A program made the position numbers and the translations under genes. DNA of 64,000 nucleotides from assembly GCA_963819075.1 (NCBI GenBank), contig CAWFUP010000005.1, forward strand, positions 1-64,000, in the 5' to 3' direction. The notes under the pieces were generated by a model. It did no database searches and was not told the DNA's origin. It worked only from the letters and a program-made list of their open reading frames with translations. Origin of the DNA: CAVQBJ01 sp963819075 (GTDB lineage Bacteria > Actinomycetota > Thermoleophilia > Solirubrobacterales > Solirubrobacteraceae). Positions 16,687 to 26,397 of this stretch are shown one piece after another (the first letter of the stretch is position 1; each line of letters starts with the position of its first letter).

Positions 16687-17475
16687 ATGATTGAGGCCAT
16701 GGCCTCTCCATCCACGTCATCGGCGCCGGCGATCGATCGTGCGCTCACGTTGCTGCGGCCGGACCGGCGGCCCGATCGGCTCCAGCTGCGGGACGGCTAC
16801 GTCGACCTGCTCGGCGATGGGGACGCCACCGGCCGCCATCCCGGTCAGCGGTTGATGGCCAGCCGCGCGCTGCCGCTCGTCTACGAGCGCGTGTGGCGAC
16901 CGCTCGGAGGTCGATTGCTGATGGGCGTCGTCGGGCCGAGCATGGACGACGAGCACCGCATAGCGCTCGAGATGCTCTCGCTGTCGGGGCCGGAGCGCGT
17001 GCTCGACGTCGGCTGCGGCCCCGGGAACTTCACGCGCGGCTTCGCCCGCGCCGCGGGCGGCGGGCTCGTCCTCGGACTCGACGCCTCACGGACGATGCTC
17101 GCCCGCGCCGCTGCGGAGACGACCGCGGACAACGTCGCCTATCTGCGCGGCGACGCCGCGGACCTGCCCTTCGGCGATGCGAGCTTCGATGCCGTGTGCT
17201 GCTTCGCCGCGCTGTACCTCATCGACCACCCGATGCGCGCCCTGGAAGAGATCGTGCGCGTGCTCGCGCCCGGCGGACGGATCGCGCTGCTATCGAGCTG
17301 CAACCGGGGATTGCTGTCGGCGCAGGCGACCACTCCCGTCATCCGCGGTCTGACCGGCGTGCGCATGTTCGACCGCGACGAGCTCACGTGGGCTCTGCGG
17401 GCACACGGCCTCGAGGGGATCGAGCAGCGCGTCACCGGCTTGGCGCAGTTCGTGTCGGCGCACAAGCCGGCCTAA
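16687..17475 (+). CDS. Class I SAM-dependent methyltransferase
   Basis: A 262-residue methyltransferase with the SAM-binding motif RVLDVGCGPGNFTRG (near residue 110), the LGLDAS acidic strand, GDAADLPFGDASFDAVCCF, and VLAPGGRIALL typical of the Methyltransf_11 family. It carries an N-terminal extension of about 80 residues of unknown role. Substrate cannot be deduced. ATGs at 16687 and 16699 are both possible starts. Confidence 0.85.
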   Translation: MIEAMASPSTSSAPAIDRALTLLRPDRRPDRLQLRDGYVDLLGDGDATGRHPGQRLMASRALPLVYERVWRPLGGRLLMGVVGPSMDDEHRIALEMLSLSGPERVLDVGCGPGNFTRGFARAAGGGLVLGLDASRTMLARAAAETTADNVAYLRGDAADLPFGDASFDAVCCFAALYLIDHPMRALEEIVRVLAPGGRIALLSSCNRGLLSAQATTPVIRGLTGVRMFDRDELTWALRAHGLEGIEQRVTGLAQFVSAHKPA

Positions 17476-17488
17476 TGCGCCGACGTGA

Positions 17489-18376
17489 CTAGGCCACCGG
17501 GGCGGTGCCGGCCAGTTCGACGTCCTCGCTGCCGTCGCGCAAGGCGATCGGGGTGCGCTTGAACGAAGTCGGCGGCGGAGCGGCCGAATCGCTCACCTCG
17601 AGGATCGTGCGGATGACGAGGTCGGGGTCCTCCCACATCGGGAGGTGCCCGAGGCCGGGCAGCGCGACGAATTCGGCCTTCGGGAGCATCCGGCGCATAC
17701 GCACGTAGCAGTTGGGCCAGCGCACGATGCGATCGCGCGTGCCGTACGCGACACGCACCGGCACGTCGATTTCGCCGAGCTCCCCGAACATCTGGCCGGC
17801 GGCGGTCAGGCGCAGCGCGTCCTCGACGATCGCGCATTCGGCGGCGCCCTCGAACAGCATCAGCGCCTCGGCCGCGGTCACGTGCGAGGGATCGCTGATC
17901 AGCTCGCGCAGCGCGAGGTAACGCGATCGGGGTCGCGCGGCGACGGTGCGCAGCAGCGGGCGGAAGTGGCGCAGCATGAGGTCGTTGCGCCGGAAGTAGC
18001 GCGTCATCGATCGCAGCTCGGGCGCTCCGTCTTCCCAGCCGCCGGCGGGGCACAGCCCGACGACCGACAGCGCGCGGCCGCGGACGGCGAGCTCGAGTGA
18101 CAGCCAGCCGCCGAGCGAGCTGCCGACGAGGTGCGCTCGCTCGATCCCGTGCGCGTCGAGCTGGTGCTCGATCAGGTCGACCATCTTCGGAATCGTCATC
18201 GAGCCGCGATCGAGCGGCTCGCCCCCGGCATGGCCGGGAAGCGACGGGGCGAAGACGCGGTGACGCGCCTGGAGCGCTGGCAGCACGCGCGTCCACACGC
18301 GCCACGTGTCGGTGAAGCCATGCAGGAGCACCATCGGCGTGCCCGCCCCGCCGATGTAGAAGGGCTCGAAGTCCAC
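17489..18376 (-). CDS. Alpha/beta hydrolase
   Basis: A 295-residue alpha/beta-hydrolase fold enzyme. Near the N-terminus is the oxyanion-hole motif LLHGFTDTW, then the nucleophile elbow GSSLGG (serine near residue 87), an acidic residue in YGTRDRIVRW, and the catalytic histidine in LPGLGHLPMW. Members include esterases, lipases, epoxide hydrolases and haloperoxidase-like enzymes; substrate is not predictable. It is convergent with the methyltransferase gene and lies just downstream of murB on the same strand. Confidence 0.85.
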   Translation of the reverse strand: MDFEPFYIGGAGTPMVLLHGFTDTWRVWTRVLPALQARHRVFAPSLPGHAGGEPLDRGSMTIPKMVDLIEHQLDAHGIERAHLVGSSLGGWLSLELAVRGRALSVVGLCPAGGWEDGAPELRSMTRYFRRNDLMLRHFRPLLRTVAARPRSRYLALRELISDPSHVTAAEALMLFEGAAECAIVEDALRLTAAGQMFGELGEIDVPVRVAYGTRDRIVRWPNCYVRMRRMLPKAEFVALPGLGHLPMWEDPDLVIRTILEVSDSAAPPPTSFKRTPIALRDGSEDVELAGTAPVA

Positions 18377-18432
18377 GCGCGCATCCTAAGGGATGGCTGG
18401 CCGTGCGGCCAGTCGCGGCGCCGCTGCTCGCG

Positions 18433-19494
18433 TCACCACGACAGCCCGACGAGCACCGGCTCGGGCGCGAGGCGCACGCCGAAGGCGTCATCCACGCCGC
18501 CGGCGATCGTGTGCGCGAGGGCGAGCACCTCGGCCGCCGTGCCACCGCCGCGGTTGACGATGGCCAGCGTGTGCTTGTGCGACAGGCCGACGCGGCCGTC
18601 GCCGTATCCGCGCGGGAACCCCGCCTGCTCGATGAGCCAGGCCGCCGAGGTCTTCACGCGCCCGTCAGGCTCGGCGAACTGCGGCGGCGTGCGCTCGTCG
18701 CCGAGTCGCTCGCGCGCTCGGCGGCAGAGGGTCGCCAGCTCGACGGGCTCGAGGATCGGGTTGGTGAAGAAGGAGCCAGCGCTGACCGAGTCGGGATCGA
18801 CCGGGTCGAGCACCATGCCCTTCCCACGCCGCAGCGCCAGCACGGCGTCGCGGACCTCGGCCAGCGGCGCGCGTGCGCCGGCGTCGACGCCGAGCGAGCG
18901 GGCGAGCTCGGCGTAGCGCAGCGGCGCCGAGCGCTCGTCGCGCGCGAGTTGCAGCGTGACGCTCACGACGACGTGGCGGTCGCCGCCGCGCAGCGCGCTC
19001 GTGCGGTACCCCAAGCGCAGATCGGCGGGGCGCAACGTCACGACCTCGCCGCGCGCGCGATCGTAGGCCCGCACCGCGCGCAGCGTCTGGGAGACGTCCT
19101 GGCCGTAGGCGCCGACGTTCTGCATCGGCGTGGCGCCCGTCAGTCCCGGGATGCCCGACAGGGCCTCCACGCCCGACAGGCCCTCGGCGACGCAGGCGGC
19201 GACGACGTCGTCCCACGGCTCACCGGCCTGGAGCTCGACACAGACGTGCTCGTCGTCGGTGCTCGCCGTGCGCCCTCGCGTGGCCACGCGAACGACGGTC
19301 CCCGCGAATCCCGAGTCGGCGATCACGACGTTGCTACCGCCGCCGAGCACAAGCAGCGGCTCGCCGGACTCGTCGGCGGCGCGCACGGCTTCGACGAGCT
19401 CGTCCTCGCTCGCGGCCGTGAGCAGGCGCGCGGCGGGACCGCCGACGCGCAGCGTCGTCAGGGGGGCAAGGGCGGCCAGGGCGGTGCCGGACAC
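18433..19494 (-). CDS. murB: UDP-N-acetylenolpyruvoylglucosamine reductase MurB
   Basis: A 353-residue flavoprotein that reduces UDP-GlcNAc-enolpyruvate to UDP-MurNAc with NADPH in peptidoglycan precursor synthesis. The FAD-binding region includes TLRVGGPA, VLGGGSNVVIAD and GIPGLTGATPMQNVGAYG. The catalytic serine lies in SAGSFFTNPIL, and YRTS supplies the substrate arginine. The C-terminal SHKHTLAIVN segment is present. Start is GTG 19494 (MSGTALAAL). No other cell-wall genes adjoin it. Confidence 0.93.
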   Translation of the reverse strand: MSGTALAALAPLTTLRVGGPAARLLTAASEDELVEAVRAADESGEPLLVLGGGSNVVIADSGFAGTVVRVATRGRTASTDDEHVCVELQAGEPWDDVVAACVAEGLSGVEALSGIPGLTGATPMQNVGAYGQDVSQTLRAVRAYDRARGEVVTLRPADLRLGYRTSALRGGDRHVVVSVTLQLARDERSAPLRYAELARSLGVDAGARAPLAEVRDAVLALRRGKGMVLDPVDPDSVSAGSFFTNPILEPVELATLCRRARERLGDERTPPQFAEPDGRVKTSAAWLIEQAGFPRGYGDGRVGLSHKHTLAIVNRGGGTAAEVLALAHTIAGGVDDAFGVRLAPEPVLVGLSW

Positions 19495-19521
19495 GGACGC
19501 CAGCTTAGGCGTCCGCGGGGA

Positions 19522-22257
19522 CTAGGTCGTCTCGTCGAAGGTCGACCGCGAGTCGCCGCTCGCGTGGTCCGCGCGCCAGGCCGCGAGGTTCTCGACCGTC
19601 AGCGGACGGCCGATGAGGAAGCCCTGCAGCGAATCGCAGCCGACCTCGCGCAGCGCTGCGACCTGGTCGTCGGTCTCGACGCCCTCGGCGACGATCTGGA
19701 CGCCGAGATGGTGACCGAGCTCGGTCACCATCCGCACGAGCGAGCTGTCGCGACCGCCGGGAAGCTGCTGGATGAACGAGCGGTCGATCTTGATCTCGTC
19801 GACGGTGAGGTGCTGCAGGTGCGCGAGCGACGTGTAGCCAGTGCCGAAGTCGTCGATGGCCACGCGGATGCCGAGGCTGCGTAGGCGCTCCATCTCGACC
19901 GCGACCGTCGGCAGGTCGGCCAGCAGCACCGTCTCGGTGAGCTCGAGGATGAGCCGGTTTGGCTCGATCCGGTGCGTGGCGAGCGCGCTCGTGACGTGAT
20001 CGATGAGCGTCCTCGAGAGCAGGTGGCGCCCCGAGATGTTGACCGCGACGCTGAGCTCGCCGAGCCCCGACCGCCTCCAGCGATCGAGCTGGCTGAGCGC
20101 GGTGCCGATGACCCAGCAGTCGAGCCGGATGATGAGATCGCTCGCCTCGGCCGCCGGAATGAAGTCGTTTGGCTGGCACACGCCGTGGCCGGGGCGGTTC
20201 CAGCGCACGAGCGCCTCGACCGAGGTCAGCTCACCGCTCGTCGCATCGATGACCGGCTGGTAGTGCAGGAAAAGGCCGTCGCCTGCGAGGTCGAGCGCCC
20301 CATGGAGATCCTGCTCGATCTCCGCGCGCTCGAGCAGCGCGCGCTGCATCGACTCGTCGTAGATCTCCACGCGCGAGTTGCCGGAGTGCTTGGCCCGATA
20401 GACCGCGAGATCGGCGCGCGCGAGCAGCTGCGAGGGGTCGTCGGCGGCGCCGTCGAGCGCGAACGCGATGCCGACGCAGGCGCCGACACTGACCCGCACC
20501 CCGCGGACCTCGACCGGCTCGCCCGCCGCCTCGACGAGTCGCGCGGCGATCGCCGTGGCCTCGCTGCCGTCCCCGATGCTCTCGGCGATGACGACGAACT
20601 CGTCGCCGCCGAGCCGGGCCAGGAAGTCGCCGCGACGGGCGGCATCGGACATCCGATGGGCGATCTCGCGCAGGATGGCGTCGCCGACCGCGTGGCCGTG
20701 GGTGTCGTTGGCCCGCTTGAAGTCGTCGAGGTCGACGAACAGCACGGCGATCGGCTCGCTGCTGCGGCTCGCGCGGGCGAGCGCCTGGTCGAGGAACTCG
20801 ATCGCGGCGGCCCGGTTGTGCAGGCCCGTCAGCGCATCGTGGGTGGCCTGGTGCACGAGCCGCTGCTGGAGGCTGTCGCGCTCGACGATCGACCCGGAGA
20901 GCACGACGACCGACTCGTGCAGGGCCTGTCCGAGACGGCCGGGGAGCGGCTCGGCGAGGACCGGATCCTCGAACGAGCACTCGGCGAGGGCTCGCGTCTT
21001 GTTCTCGAGCAGGCGCAGATTGGACACGAGATCGTTGAACGTCTCCGAGACGACGACCGTCTCCTTTGGACCCCGGCCGGGCAACGGCGGAAGCTCGAGG
21101 TCGCCGCTGCTGACCGCCCGCGCGTGGCCGGCCAGGCGGCGAAGCGGCTCCGAGATCGAGCGGGCGAGCAGGAGCGCGACGGCAATCGTCAGTCCGACCG
21201 CGATGATCGTCTCGATGAGCATCGTGCGGAACGCGCTCGCGCTGTCGGACTGCAGGGTCGCCGCGGTCCGGTGTGCGTTCAGCTCGGCGAGCGACACGAT
21301 CCCGTACAGCTGGCTGAGGCCAGCGACGCCGGAGTGGAACACAGCGACGAGCGGGACGAGGCTCGCGATCGACAGCGAGCCGGTCGAGGCGGGCGGACCG
21401 GCGGCGCCCGTGGCTCCCGTCGTGGGGCCGGCGCCGGTGGCGGCGGCGGCGACGGTCGCCTGATACTGCTTCCAGCCTGGGTCGTTTTCGAGGCGCAGGA
21501 ACGGATCGCGCACGGCCGCGTCGTCGCCGCGCAGGCGGGCACCAGCGAGGTCGAACAGGGAGATGCTCGAGCCGAGTGCGCTCAGCTCGCTCGGCCGCTG
21601 CGCCGTCGGGGCCAGGTACAGGTCACTCAGCTCGCCGGTCTCGGTGCCGCCCGCGCCGACGGCGTCGTTGGCGTCGCTCAGCGCGGTCAGTGCGCGATTG
21701 AGCGCCGCCGCCTGGCTGATGTTCGCGGTGCGGCGTTCGAGCACGGCCAAGCGCTCGGAGAACGTGGTCGAGATGAGGTCGGACAGTGCACCGAAGGCAT
21801 GGTCGGCTGGCGTGGCAGCGACCGCGTTGTGATCGATCCGCACCATCAGCGCGGCGAATCCGCTCGCGAAGCCGGCGGGCGCGCTGGGGCCGAGCATGCG
21901 CAGCTCCTCGTAGATCGCGGCCCGCGCCGTCGGCTCGCTCGCGCCGGTGCCGAAGTTGTACAGCGCCGGGAGGTTGATGTTGATTCCGAACTCGGCCGTG
22001 CGCAGCCGGGCCTCGACGGGGATGCGCTCCTGGTCGAGCAGGCTGCGCAACTTGACCAGCCCATTGAGGGCCGGGATCTCGTTCGCCACGGAATTGGCCT
22101 GCTGGGAGGTGTTGTAGCGCTCGGCCAGGAGTGCGCCGGCGGCGACGGCGAGGATCGTGATCGGCAGCAGCACGGCGATCAGCAGGCGACCGGCGACCCC
22201 GGGGCGCCCGGCCCAGCGGCGTCGCAGCGAGGCATCGCTCCCGTTCGGCGTGCTCAT
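19522..22257 (-). CDS. Membrane GGDEF-EAL cyclic-di-GMP signalling protein
   Basis: A 911-residue protein. An N-terminal membrane segment (LLIAVLLPITILAVAAGALL) is followed by a 300-residue periplasmic sensor with nitrate-sensor-like helical character, a second membrane segment and a HAMP-like linker (ARSISEPLRRLAGHARAVSSGD). Then come a GGDEF domain with intact LGGDEF and a C-terminal EAL domain (SVEALVRWN, NISGRHL, ELTET, IDDFGTGYTS, KIDRSF). Both diguanylate cyclase and phosphodiesterase activities are possible. ATG 22257 overlaps the stop of the upstream GGDEF gene as ATGA, so the two are translationally coupled. The frame is open upstream, but that stretch is antisense to nothing conserved and overlaps the partner gene. 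Confidence 0.9.
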   Translation of the reverse strand: MSTPNGSDASLRRRWAGRPGVAGRLLIAVLLPITILAVAAGALLAERYNTSQQANSVANEIPALNGLVKLRSLLDQERIPVEARLRTAEFGININLPALYNFGTGASEPTARAAIYEELRMLGPSAPAGFASGFAALMVRIDHNAVAATPADHAFGALSDLISTTFSERLAVLERRTANISQAAALNRALTALSDANDAVGAGGTETGELSDLYLAPTAQRPSELSALGSSISLFDLAGARLRGDDAAVRDPFLRLENDPGWKQYQATVAAAATGAGPTTGATGAAGPPASTGSLSIASLVPLVAVFHSGVAGLSQLYGIVSLAELNAHRTAATLQSDSASAFRTMLIETIIAVGLTIAVALLLARSISEPLRRLAGHARAVSSGDLELPPLPGRGPKETVVVSETFNDLVSNLRLLENKTRALAECSFEDPVLAEPLPGRLGQALHESVVVLSGSIVERDSLQQRLVHQATHDALTGLHNRAAAIEFLDQALARASRSSEPIAVLFVDLDDFKRANDTHGHAVGDAILREIAHRMSDAARRGDFLARLGGDEFVVIAESIGDGSEATAIAARLVEAAGEPVEVRGVRVSVGACVGIAFALDGAADDPSQLLARADLAVYRAKHSGNSRVEIYDESMQRALLERAEIEQDLHGALDLAGDGLFLHYQPVIDATSGELTSVEALVRWNRPGHGVCQPNDFIPAAEASDLIIRLDCWVIGTALSQLDRWRRSGLGELSVAVNISGRHLLSRTLIDHVTSALATHRIEPNRLILELTETVLLADLPTVAVEMERLRSLGIRVAIDDFGTGYTSLAHLQHLTVDEIKIDRSFIQQLPGGRDSSLVRMVTELGHHLGVQIVAEGVETDDQVAALREVGCDSLQGFLIGRPLTVENLAAWRADHASGDSRSTFDETT

Positions 22258-23300
22258 GCGATCGCCACCAGTGACTCGGCGACGCCGCGTACGCGGTTGC
22301 GGCCGGCGTCCTTGGCCTCGTACAGCGCGGCATCGGCGGCGGCGAAGACGGTCGGGTAGTCGAAGTCGCCGCCCGGCTCGGACGCGGCGACGCCGAAGCT
22401 CATCGTCAGACGTTCGGTCGAGCCGAACGTCCCGGCGGCCACGGCACGGCGCAGCTGCTCGGCGATAGCCCCGCTCTGGGCGAGGCCTGACCCGGGGAGC
22501 AGGACGAGGAACTCCTCGCCGCCGATCCGGTACGCGAGATCGAACGCGCGCAGCTGGCGACGCATCAGGTGCGCGACGTCGCGCAGCACGGCGTCGCCGG
22601 TGCTGTGGCCGGCGCGGTCGTTGATCGTCTTGAAGTGGTCGAGGTCGCCGACGATCATCCCGACCGGCTCGCCGCTGATGTGCGCCTGCTGGGTGAGCTC
22701 GGCGATCCGGTGCGTGAGCGCCTTGCGGTTGAGCATCCCGGTCAACTCGTCGACGACCGCCTCGCTGCGATGCTCCACATCGGATTGCATCAATGCTGTG
22801 GAAAGGATCGCCACGGCGATGACGAGGGCGATCGGCCCGATGACCACCGGGGGGTAGTGCCACACGGTGTGCGCGCCGACGGCGAAGGCGACGACCAGCA
22901 GCGTGGCGATGGTGAAGGCGACGCCGAGCACGATGCCGCGGATTGAGAAGCGTGCGCTGAGTGTGACGATCGGGATGCCGAGCCAGGCCATCATCGGCAC
23001 TGACGGGCCGCCGGTGATGGCGACGCTCAGCGCGATGATGGCCACCGACGCGGCCCAGGCGGCAAAGATCCAGTATTCCGGGCGCGCGGTGCTCGCGATC
23101 CGCTCATCGGCCGTCTTGAACGCGAGCGCGGCGAGGACGAGCGGCAGCAGCTGCCACCAGCCCAGCCACGGCCCCGAGGCGATGAGCGCGACCGCGAGAA
23201 CGATGAACGAGGCCCGGCGCGGAGCCTGGAGGCGCCTGTCCATGTCGAGCATGCGCTCGCGGTCCGTGCCATCGCGAAGCAACCACGAGTCGTGGGCCAT
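22254..23300 (-). CDS. Membrane diguanylate cyclase (GGDEF)
   Basis: A 348-residue protein with about six N-terminal membrane helices (residues 30-170) and a C-terminal GGDEF domain. The domain is introduced by DELTGMLNRKAL and contains DLDHFKTIND and the active-site variant GGEEF, which is catalytically competent in known cyclases. It should make cyclic-di-GMP in response to a membrane or membrane-soluble signal. It is the first gene of a coupled pair with the GGDEF-EAL protein, so one operon may encode opposing activities. Confidence 0.9.
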   Translation of the reverse strand: MAHDSWLLRDGTDRERMLDMDRRLQAPRRASFIVLAVALIASGPWLGWWQLLPLVLAALAFKTADERIASTARPEYWIFAAWAASVAIIALSVAITGGPSVPMMAWLGIPIVTLSARFSIRGIVLGVAFTIATLLVVAFAVGAHTVWHYPPVVIGPIALVIAVAILSTALMQSDVEHRSEAVVDELTGMLNRKALTHRIAELTQQAHISGEPVGMIVGDLDHFKTINDRAGHSTGDAVLRDVAHLMRRQLRAFDLAYRIGGEEFLVLLPGSGLAQSGAIAEQLRRAVAAGTFGSTERLTMSFGVAASEPGGDFDYPTVFAAADAALYEAKDAGRNRVRGVAESLVAIA

Positions 23301-23371
23301 AGGACATGATCGGCTGCGCGGCCGCGCTCCTTGACCGGCGGGCGCCGGTGACAGCCGCCGAAAACTGGTCG

Positions 23372-24343
23372 CTAATCCTCGTCCTGGCGGCGCAGCCAGT
23401 CGCTCAGCTGCTGTCCGGCCTGGTTGATCGACTCGCCGGCATCCCGGAAGGCAGTCCGGAAGCGCTCGGCATAGTGCGTCACGGCGTCGCTGGCCTCAGC
23501 TCGCGGCCGCAACGGCTCGTCCCGGGTGACATAGGAGCCGTCGACGATCCGGTCGTAGTCGCCGCCCTTTACCCAGTTCATCAGCTCATGCACGCGTCGC
23601 ACCGACATCGGATGCGTCACGTTGAGATCGATCATCAGCCGGGCCAGCTTCTCGATCCCGATGCCCTTCTCGCTGTACTCCTGGCCCTGGCGCATGAAGG
23701 CGTCGAGATCGAGCAGTTCGGCTTCGGCGCCGGCCGCGATGGTCATGAGCGTCCGGCACACGACGATCGGGTCGCGGGTCACGAGCGCGGACGCCCGATC
23801 GCAGCTCAGCTCGGCCGCCCGGTACCACTCGAGCAGCACGGTGCGAAGGGCCTGGAAGGCGAGCGGGATGGGCGAGACGCGACTGAGGCCGATGATGATC
23901 TGCAGGGCCGTGCTGTAGAGGACGTGGTCCGAGAGCACGTGGCCGGCCTCGTGCGCGCACACGGCGCGGAGCTGCTCGGTGTCGAGCAGGCGCACGAGCT
24001 CGGACTGCAGCACGACGATGGGTCGCTGGGCGCCGATCGTCAGCGCGTTGGCGATCGGATATTGCGTCAGGTAGAGATCCGGCACCTCGGGCAGATCGAG
24101 CGTCGCGTACGCGCGGTTGTGCGTACGCCAGACGGCGGGCAGCTGATCCTCGCCGAGTCGCACCGCGCTCCCCAGGTAGGACTGACGCAGGGCGCGCTCA
24201 TAGCCGATGTCGATGAGCTTGCGCATCGACCGCTCGAGGTAGGGGATCGTGGCCAGGGCGGCGGTGGCCGCACGGTCGGCGGGATGCTCGTAGGCCTTCG
24301 CGGAGATGCCGGTCAGGCGATAGCCCTCGGCCGGAAGGGTCAT
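23372..24343 (-). CDS. M48-family zinc metallopeptidase
   Basis: A 323-residue peptidase with the HExxH-type zinc motif CAHEAGHVLSDH (about residue 130) and the downstream glutamate in AAELSCDRA, the M48 third ligand. Unlike HtpX it has no strong transmembrane helices, though two moderately hydrophobic stretches flank the active site. Members degrade damaged or membrane proteins. Divergent from the next plus-strand gene by a 0.4-kb gap. Confidence 0.85.
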   Translation of the reverse strand: MTLPAEGYRLTGISAKAYEHPADRAATAALATIPYLERSMRKLIDIGYERALRQSYLGSAVRLGEDQLPAVWRTHNRAYATLDLPEVPDLYLTQYPIANALTIGAQRPIVVLQSELVRLLDTEQLRAVCAHEAGHVLSDHVLYSTALQIIIGLSRVSPIPLAFQALRTVLLEWYRAAELSCDRASALVTRDPIVVCRTLMTIAAGAEAELLDLDAFMRQGQEYSEKGIGIEKLARLMIDLNVTHPMSVRRVHELMNWVKGGDYDRIVDGSYVTRDEPLRPRAEASDAVTHYAERFRTAFRDAGESINQAGQQLSDWLRRQDED

Positions 24344-24746
24344 CGGCGCGCGTCCCGGCTCATGCCGCTGAGTCTACGGGCCGCGGCACCGTCGTGTGCT
24401 CGCGTGGCGGCCGGTCTGGGGCAACGGACCGAATGGCCCATCGAGCCCGCTCGATTGTGGACCGAACGCCCCATGACGGCGGGCGGCCGGCTCGCCACCA
24501 TCTATGCACGATGAACTCCGACTCCTCAATGAAGCGCTACACGCTGCTGCGTCGCACCGACGCGAGCGAACCTCGCCGGTCGACCCCGGCATCGGGGCGG
24601 CCCGATGTGCGCCGGCTGACGCTCGTGCGCCGCGCTCAGCTGTGGCCGCCGCTGCCCGGCGACGGGCGCCCGGCGGCATCCAGCTAACCGGTTGTCGCGC
24701 CGGGCGGGCCGTTGGCCGCCCGGCGTGCGCACAGTAGTGTGGAGGC
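24344..24746. other. 403-bp intergenic region without a supportable gene
   Basis: This gap separates the divergent M48 peptidase and DHA2 transporter genes. Short plus-strand frames exist (for example one ending at 24687), but their translations are arginine- and proline-rich without domain character and no ribosome binding site supports them. It probably holds promoters for both flanking genes; I could not pick out a convincing -35/-10 pair. Confidence 0.5.
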
Positions 24747-26378
24747 ATGGCGGCGACGCGGGCGTCGGCGAGAACGAGGCAGCTCACGCTGCTCGCGTGC
24801 ATCCTGGGATCGGCGATCGTGTTCCTCGATGGGACGGTCGTCGGCGTCGCGCTGCCGAGCATCCAGCGCCAGCTGGGCGGCGGGCTGGCCGCCCAGCAAT
24901 GGGTGTCCAACGCCTACCTGCTGACGCTCGGTTCCCTGATCCTCGTTGGCGGGTCGCTGAGCGACCTGTTCGGAGAGCGCCGGGTGTTCGCGCTCGGCGC
25001 GGCCGGCTTCGGGGTGACCTCGCTGCTCTGTGCGCTGGCGCCGACGATCGGCGTGCTCATCGCCGCGCGCGCCGTGCAGGGCGTGGCCGGGGCGCTGCTC
25101 GCTCCGAGCGCGCTCGCCGTGATCGTGGCGACGTTCCCGCTCGAGGAGCGCGGGCGCGCGATCGGATCCTGGACCGCGTGGGCGGGGATCGCAACCGTGC
25201 TCGGCCCTCCGCTCGGCGGCTACCTGGTGACCGCCGCGTCGTGGCGCTGGGTGTTCGTGCTCAACCTACCGCTCGTGGTCGCCACGATCCTGCTCATCCG
25301 CGCGGCGATGATGCCGGCGCCGGCCGCAGCGAGCGGGCGGCGGCTGGACTGGCTCGGCGCGGGGCTCGGGGTGCTCGGGCTGGCCGGCCCGGTGTTCGCG
25401 CTCATCGAGCAGCCCGTGCTCGGGTGGTCGAGCCCGGGGGTCATCGTGCCGCTCATCGGCGGGGTCGCGCTGCTCGCGGCGTTCGTGTGGCACGAGGCCC
25501 GCACCGCGGACCCGATGCTGCCGCTCGGGCTGTTCGCGACCCGCAACTTCGCGATCGGCAATCTCGAGACGCTCACGTTGTACGCCGGCCTGGCCGTCGT
25601 GTTCTTCTTCCTGGCGCTGTTCCTGCAGCAGGTCGCCGGCTACACGGCGCTGCAGAGCGGGCTGGCCACGCTTCCGACGACCCTTGTCATGTTCGCGCTG
25701 TCGCGCCGCTTCGGCGCGCTCGCCGATCGCCATGGGCCGCGGCTGTTCATGGGCGCCGGGCCGCTGCTGGCCGCGTGCGGCCTCGCGCTCTTCCTGCGCA
25801 TCGGCGTGCGCGTGAACTACGTCACCGACGTCCTCCCGGCGCTGCTGTGCTTCTCGGTCGGGCTGGCGATGACCGTGGCGCCGCTCACCGCCGCGGTGCT
25901 CGCCGGCGTCGAGGTGCAACAGGCCGGGATCGGCTCGGCGGTCAACAATGCCGTGGCGCGAGTGGCCGGGCTGCTCGGCGTTTCGGCGATCGGCGCCGTC
26001 GTCGCGGGTCGCTTCGCGTCGTCGCTCGACGCGAACGTCGTCGGGTACCCGCTCGGACCGCGCGGCCAATCGGTCGTCGAGGCGGCCAAGCGGCTGCCGC
26101 TCGGGCGGCCCGACGTGAGCGGCCTGCCGCCGAGCACGGCGCGCGCCATCGCCGACGCGGCCAACAGCGCATCGGTGTCGAGCTTTCACCTCGGGCTGGG
26201 CATCGCCGCCGTGCTTGTCGCCGTCGGTGGCGTGACCGCTGCGATCGGTGTCACCAACGCGCCGCGCCGGGTCGTGCGTGCCGAGACGTGCGAGGGCGGG
26301 CAAATCGTGGCCGCGCCGCTCGACGCGGCCGGTTGTCCGCAGGCGCGTGAGCCCGAGGCGGCCGCGGCCGTCGCCTGA
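24747..26378 (+). CDS. MFS transporter, DHA2 (EmrB/QacA) family
   Basis: A 543-residue drug:H+ antiporter-type transporter with about 14 membrane helices. Landmarks are FLDGTVVGVALPSI in helix 1 (motif D1), the QWVSNAYLLTLGSLILVGGSLSDLFGERR block (helix 2 to loop 2-3 motif A), RAVQGVAGALLAPSALAV (motif B), and GPPLGGYL (motif C of exporters). A 75-residue loop precedes the last helix. It likely exports a hydrophobic or cationic compound. No regulator is adjacent. Confidence 0.9.
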   Translation: MAATRASARTRQLTLLACILGSAIVFLDGTVVGVALPSIQRQLGGGLAAQQWVSNAYLLTLGSLILVGGSLSDLFGERRVFALGAAGFGVTSLLCALAPTIGVLIAARAVQGVAGALLAPSALAVIVATFPLEERGRAIGSWTAWAGIATVLGPPLGGYLVTAASWRWVFVLNLPLVVATILLIRAAMMPAPAAASGRRLDWLGAGLGVLGLAGPVFALIEQPVLGWSSPGVIVPLIGGVALLAAFVWHEARTADPMLPLGLFATRNFAIGNLETLTLYAGLAVVFFFLALFLQQVAGYTALQSGLATLPTTLVMFALSRRFGALADRHGPRLFMGAGPLLAACGLALFLRIGVRVNYVTDVLPALLCFSVGLAMTVAPLTAAVLAGVEVQQAGIGSAVNNAVARVAGLLGVSAIGAVVAGRFASSLDANVVGYPLGPRGQSVVEAAKRLPLGRPDVSGLPPSTARAIADAANSASVSSFHLGLGIAAVLVAVGGVTAAIGVTNAPRRVVRAETCEGGQIVAAPLDAAGCPQAREPEAAAAVA

Positions 26379-26397
26379 GCCGACGGGGAGCGGGCCG

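Noticed and set aside
19522..22863. Single 1113-codon gene including sequence upstream of the GGDEF-EAL protein
   Set aside because: The upstream part is out of frame with the partner GGDEF gene, which occupies 22254-23300; ATG 22257 in an ATGA overlap is the natural start.
24394..24737. Small plus-strand genes before the DHA2 transporter
   Set aside because: No ribosome binding site, arginine-rich translation and no domain character.
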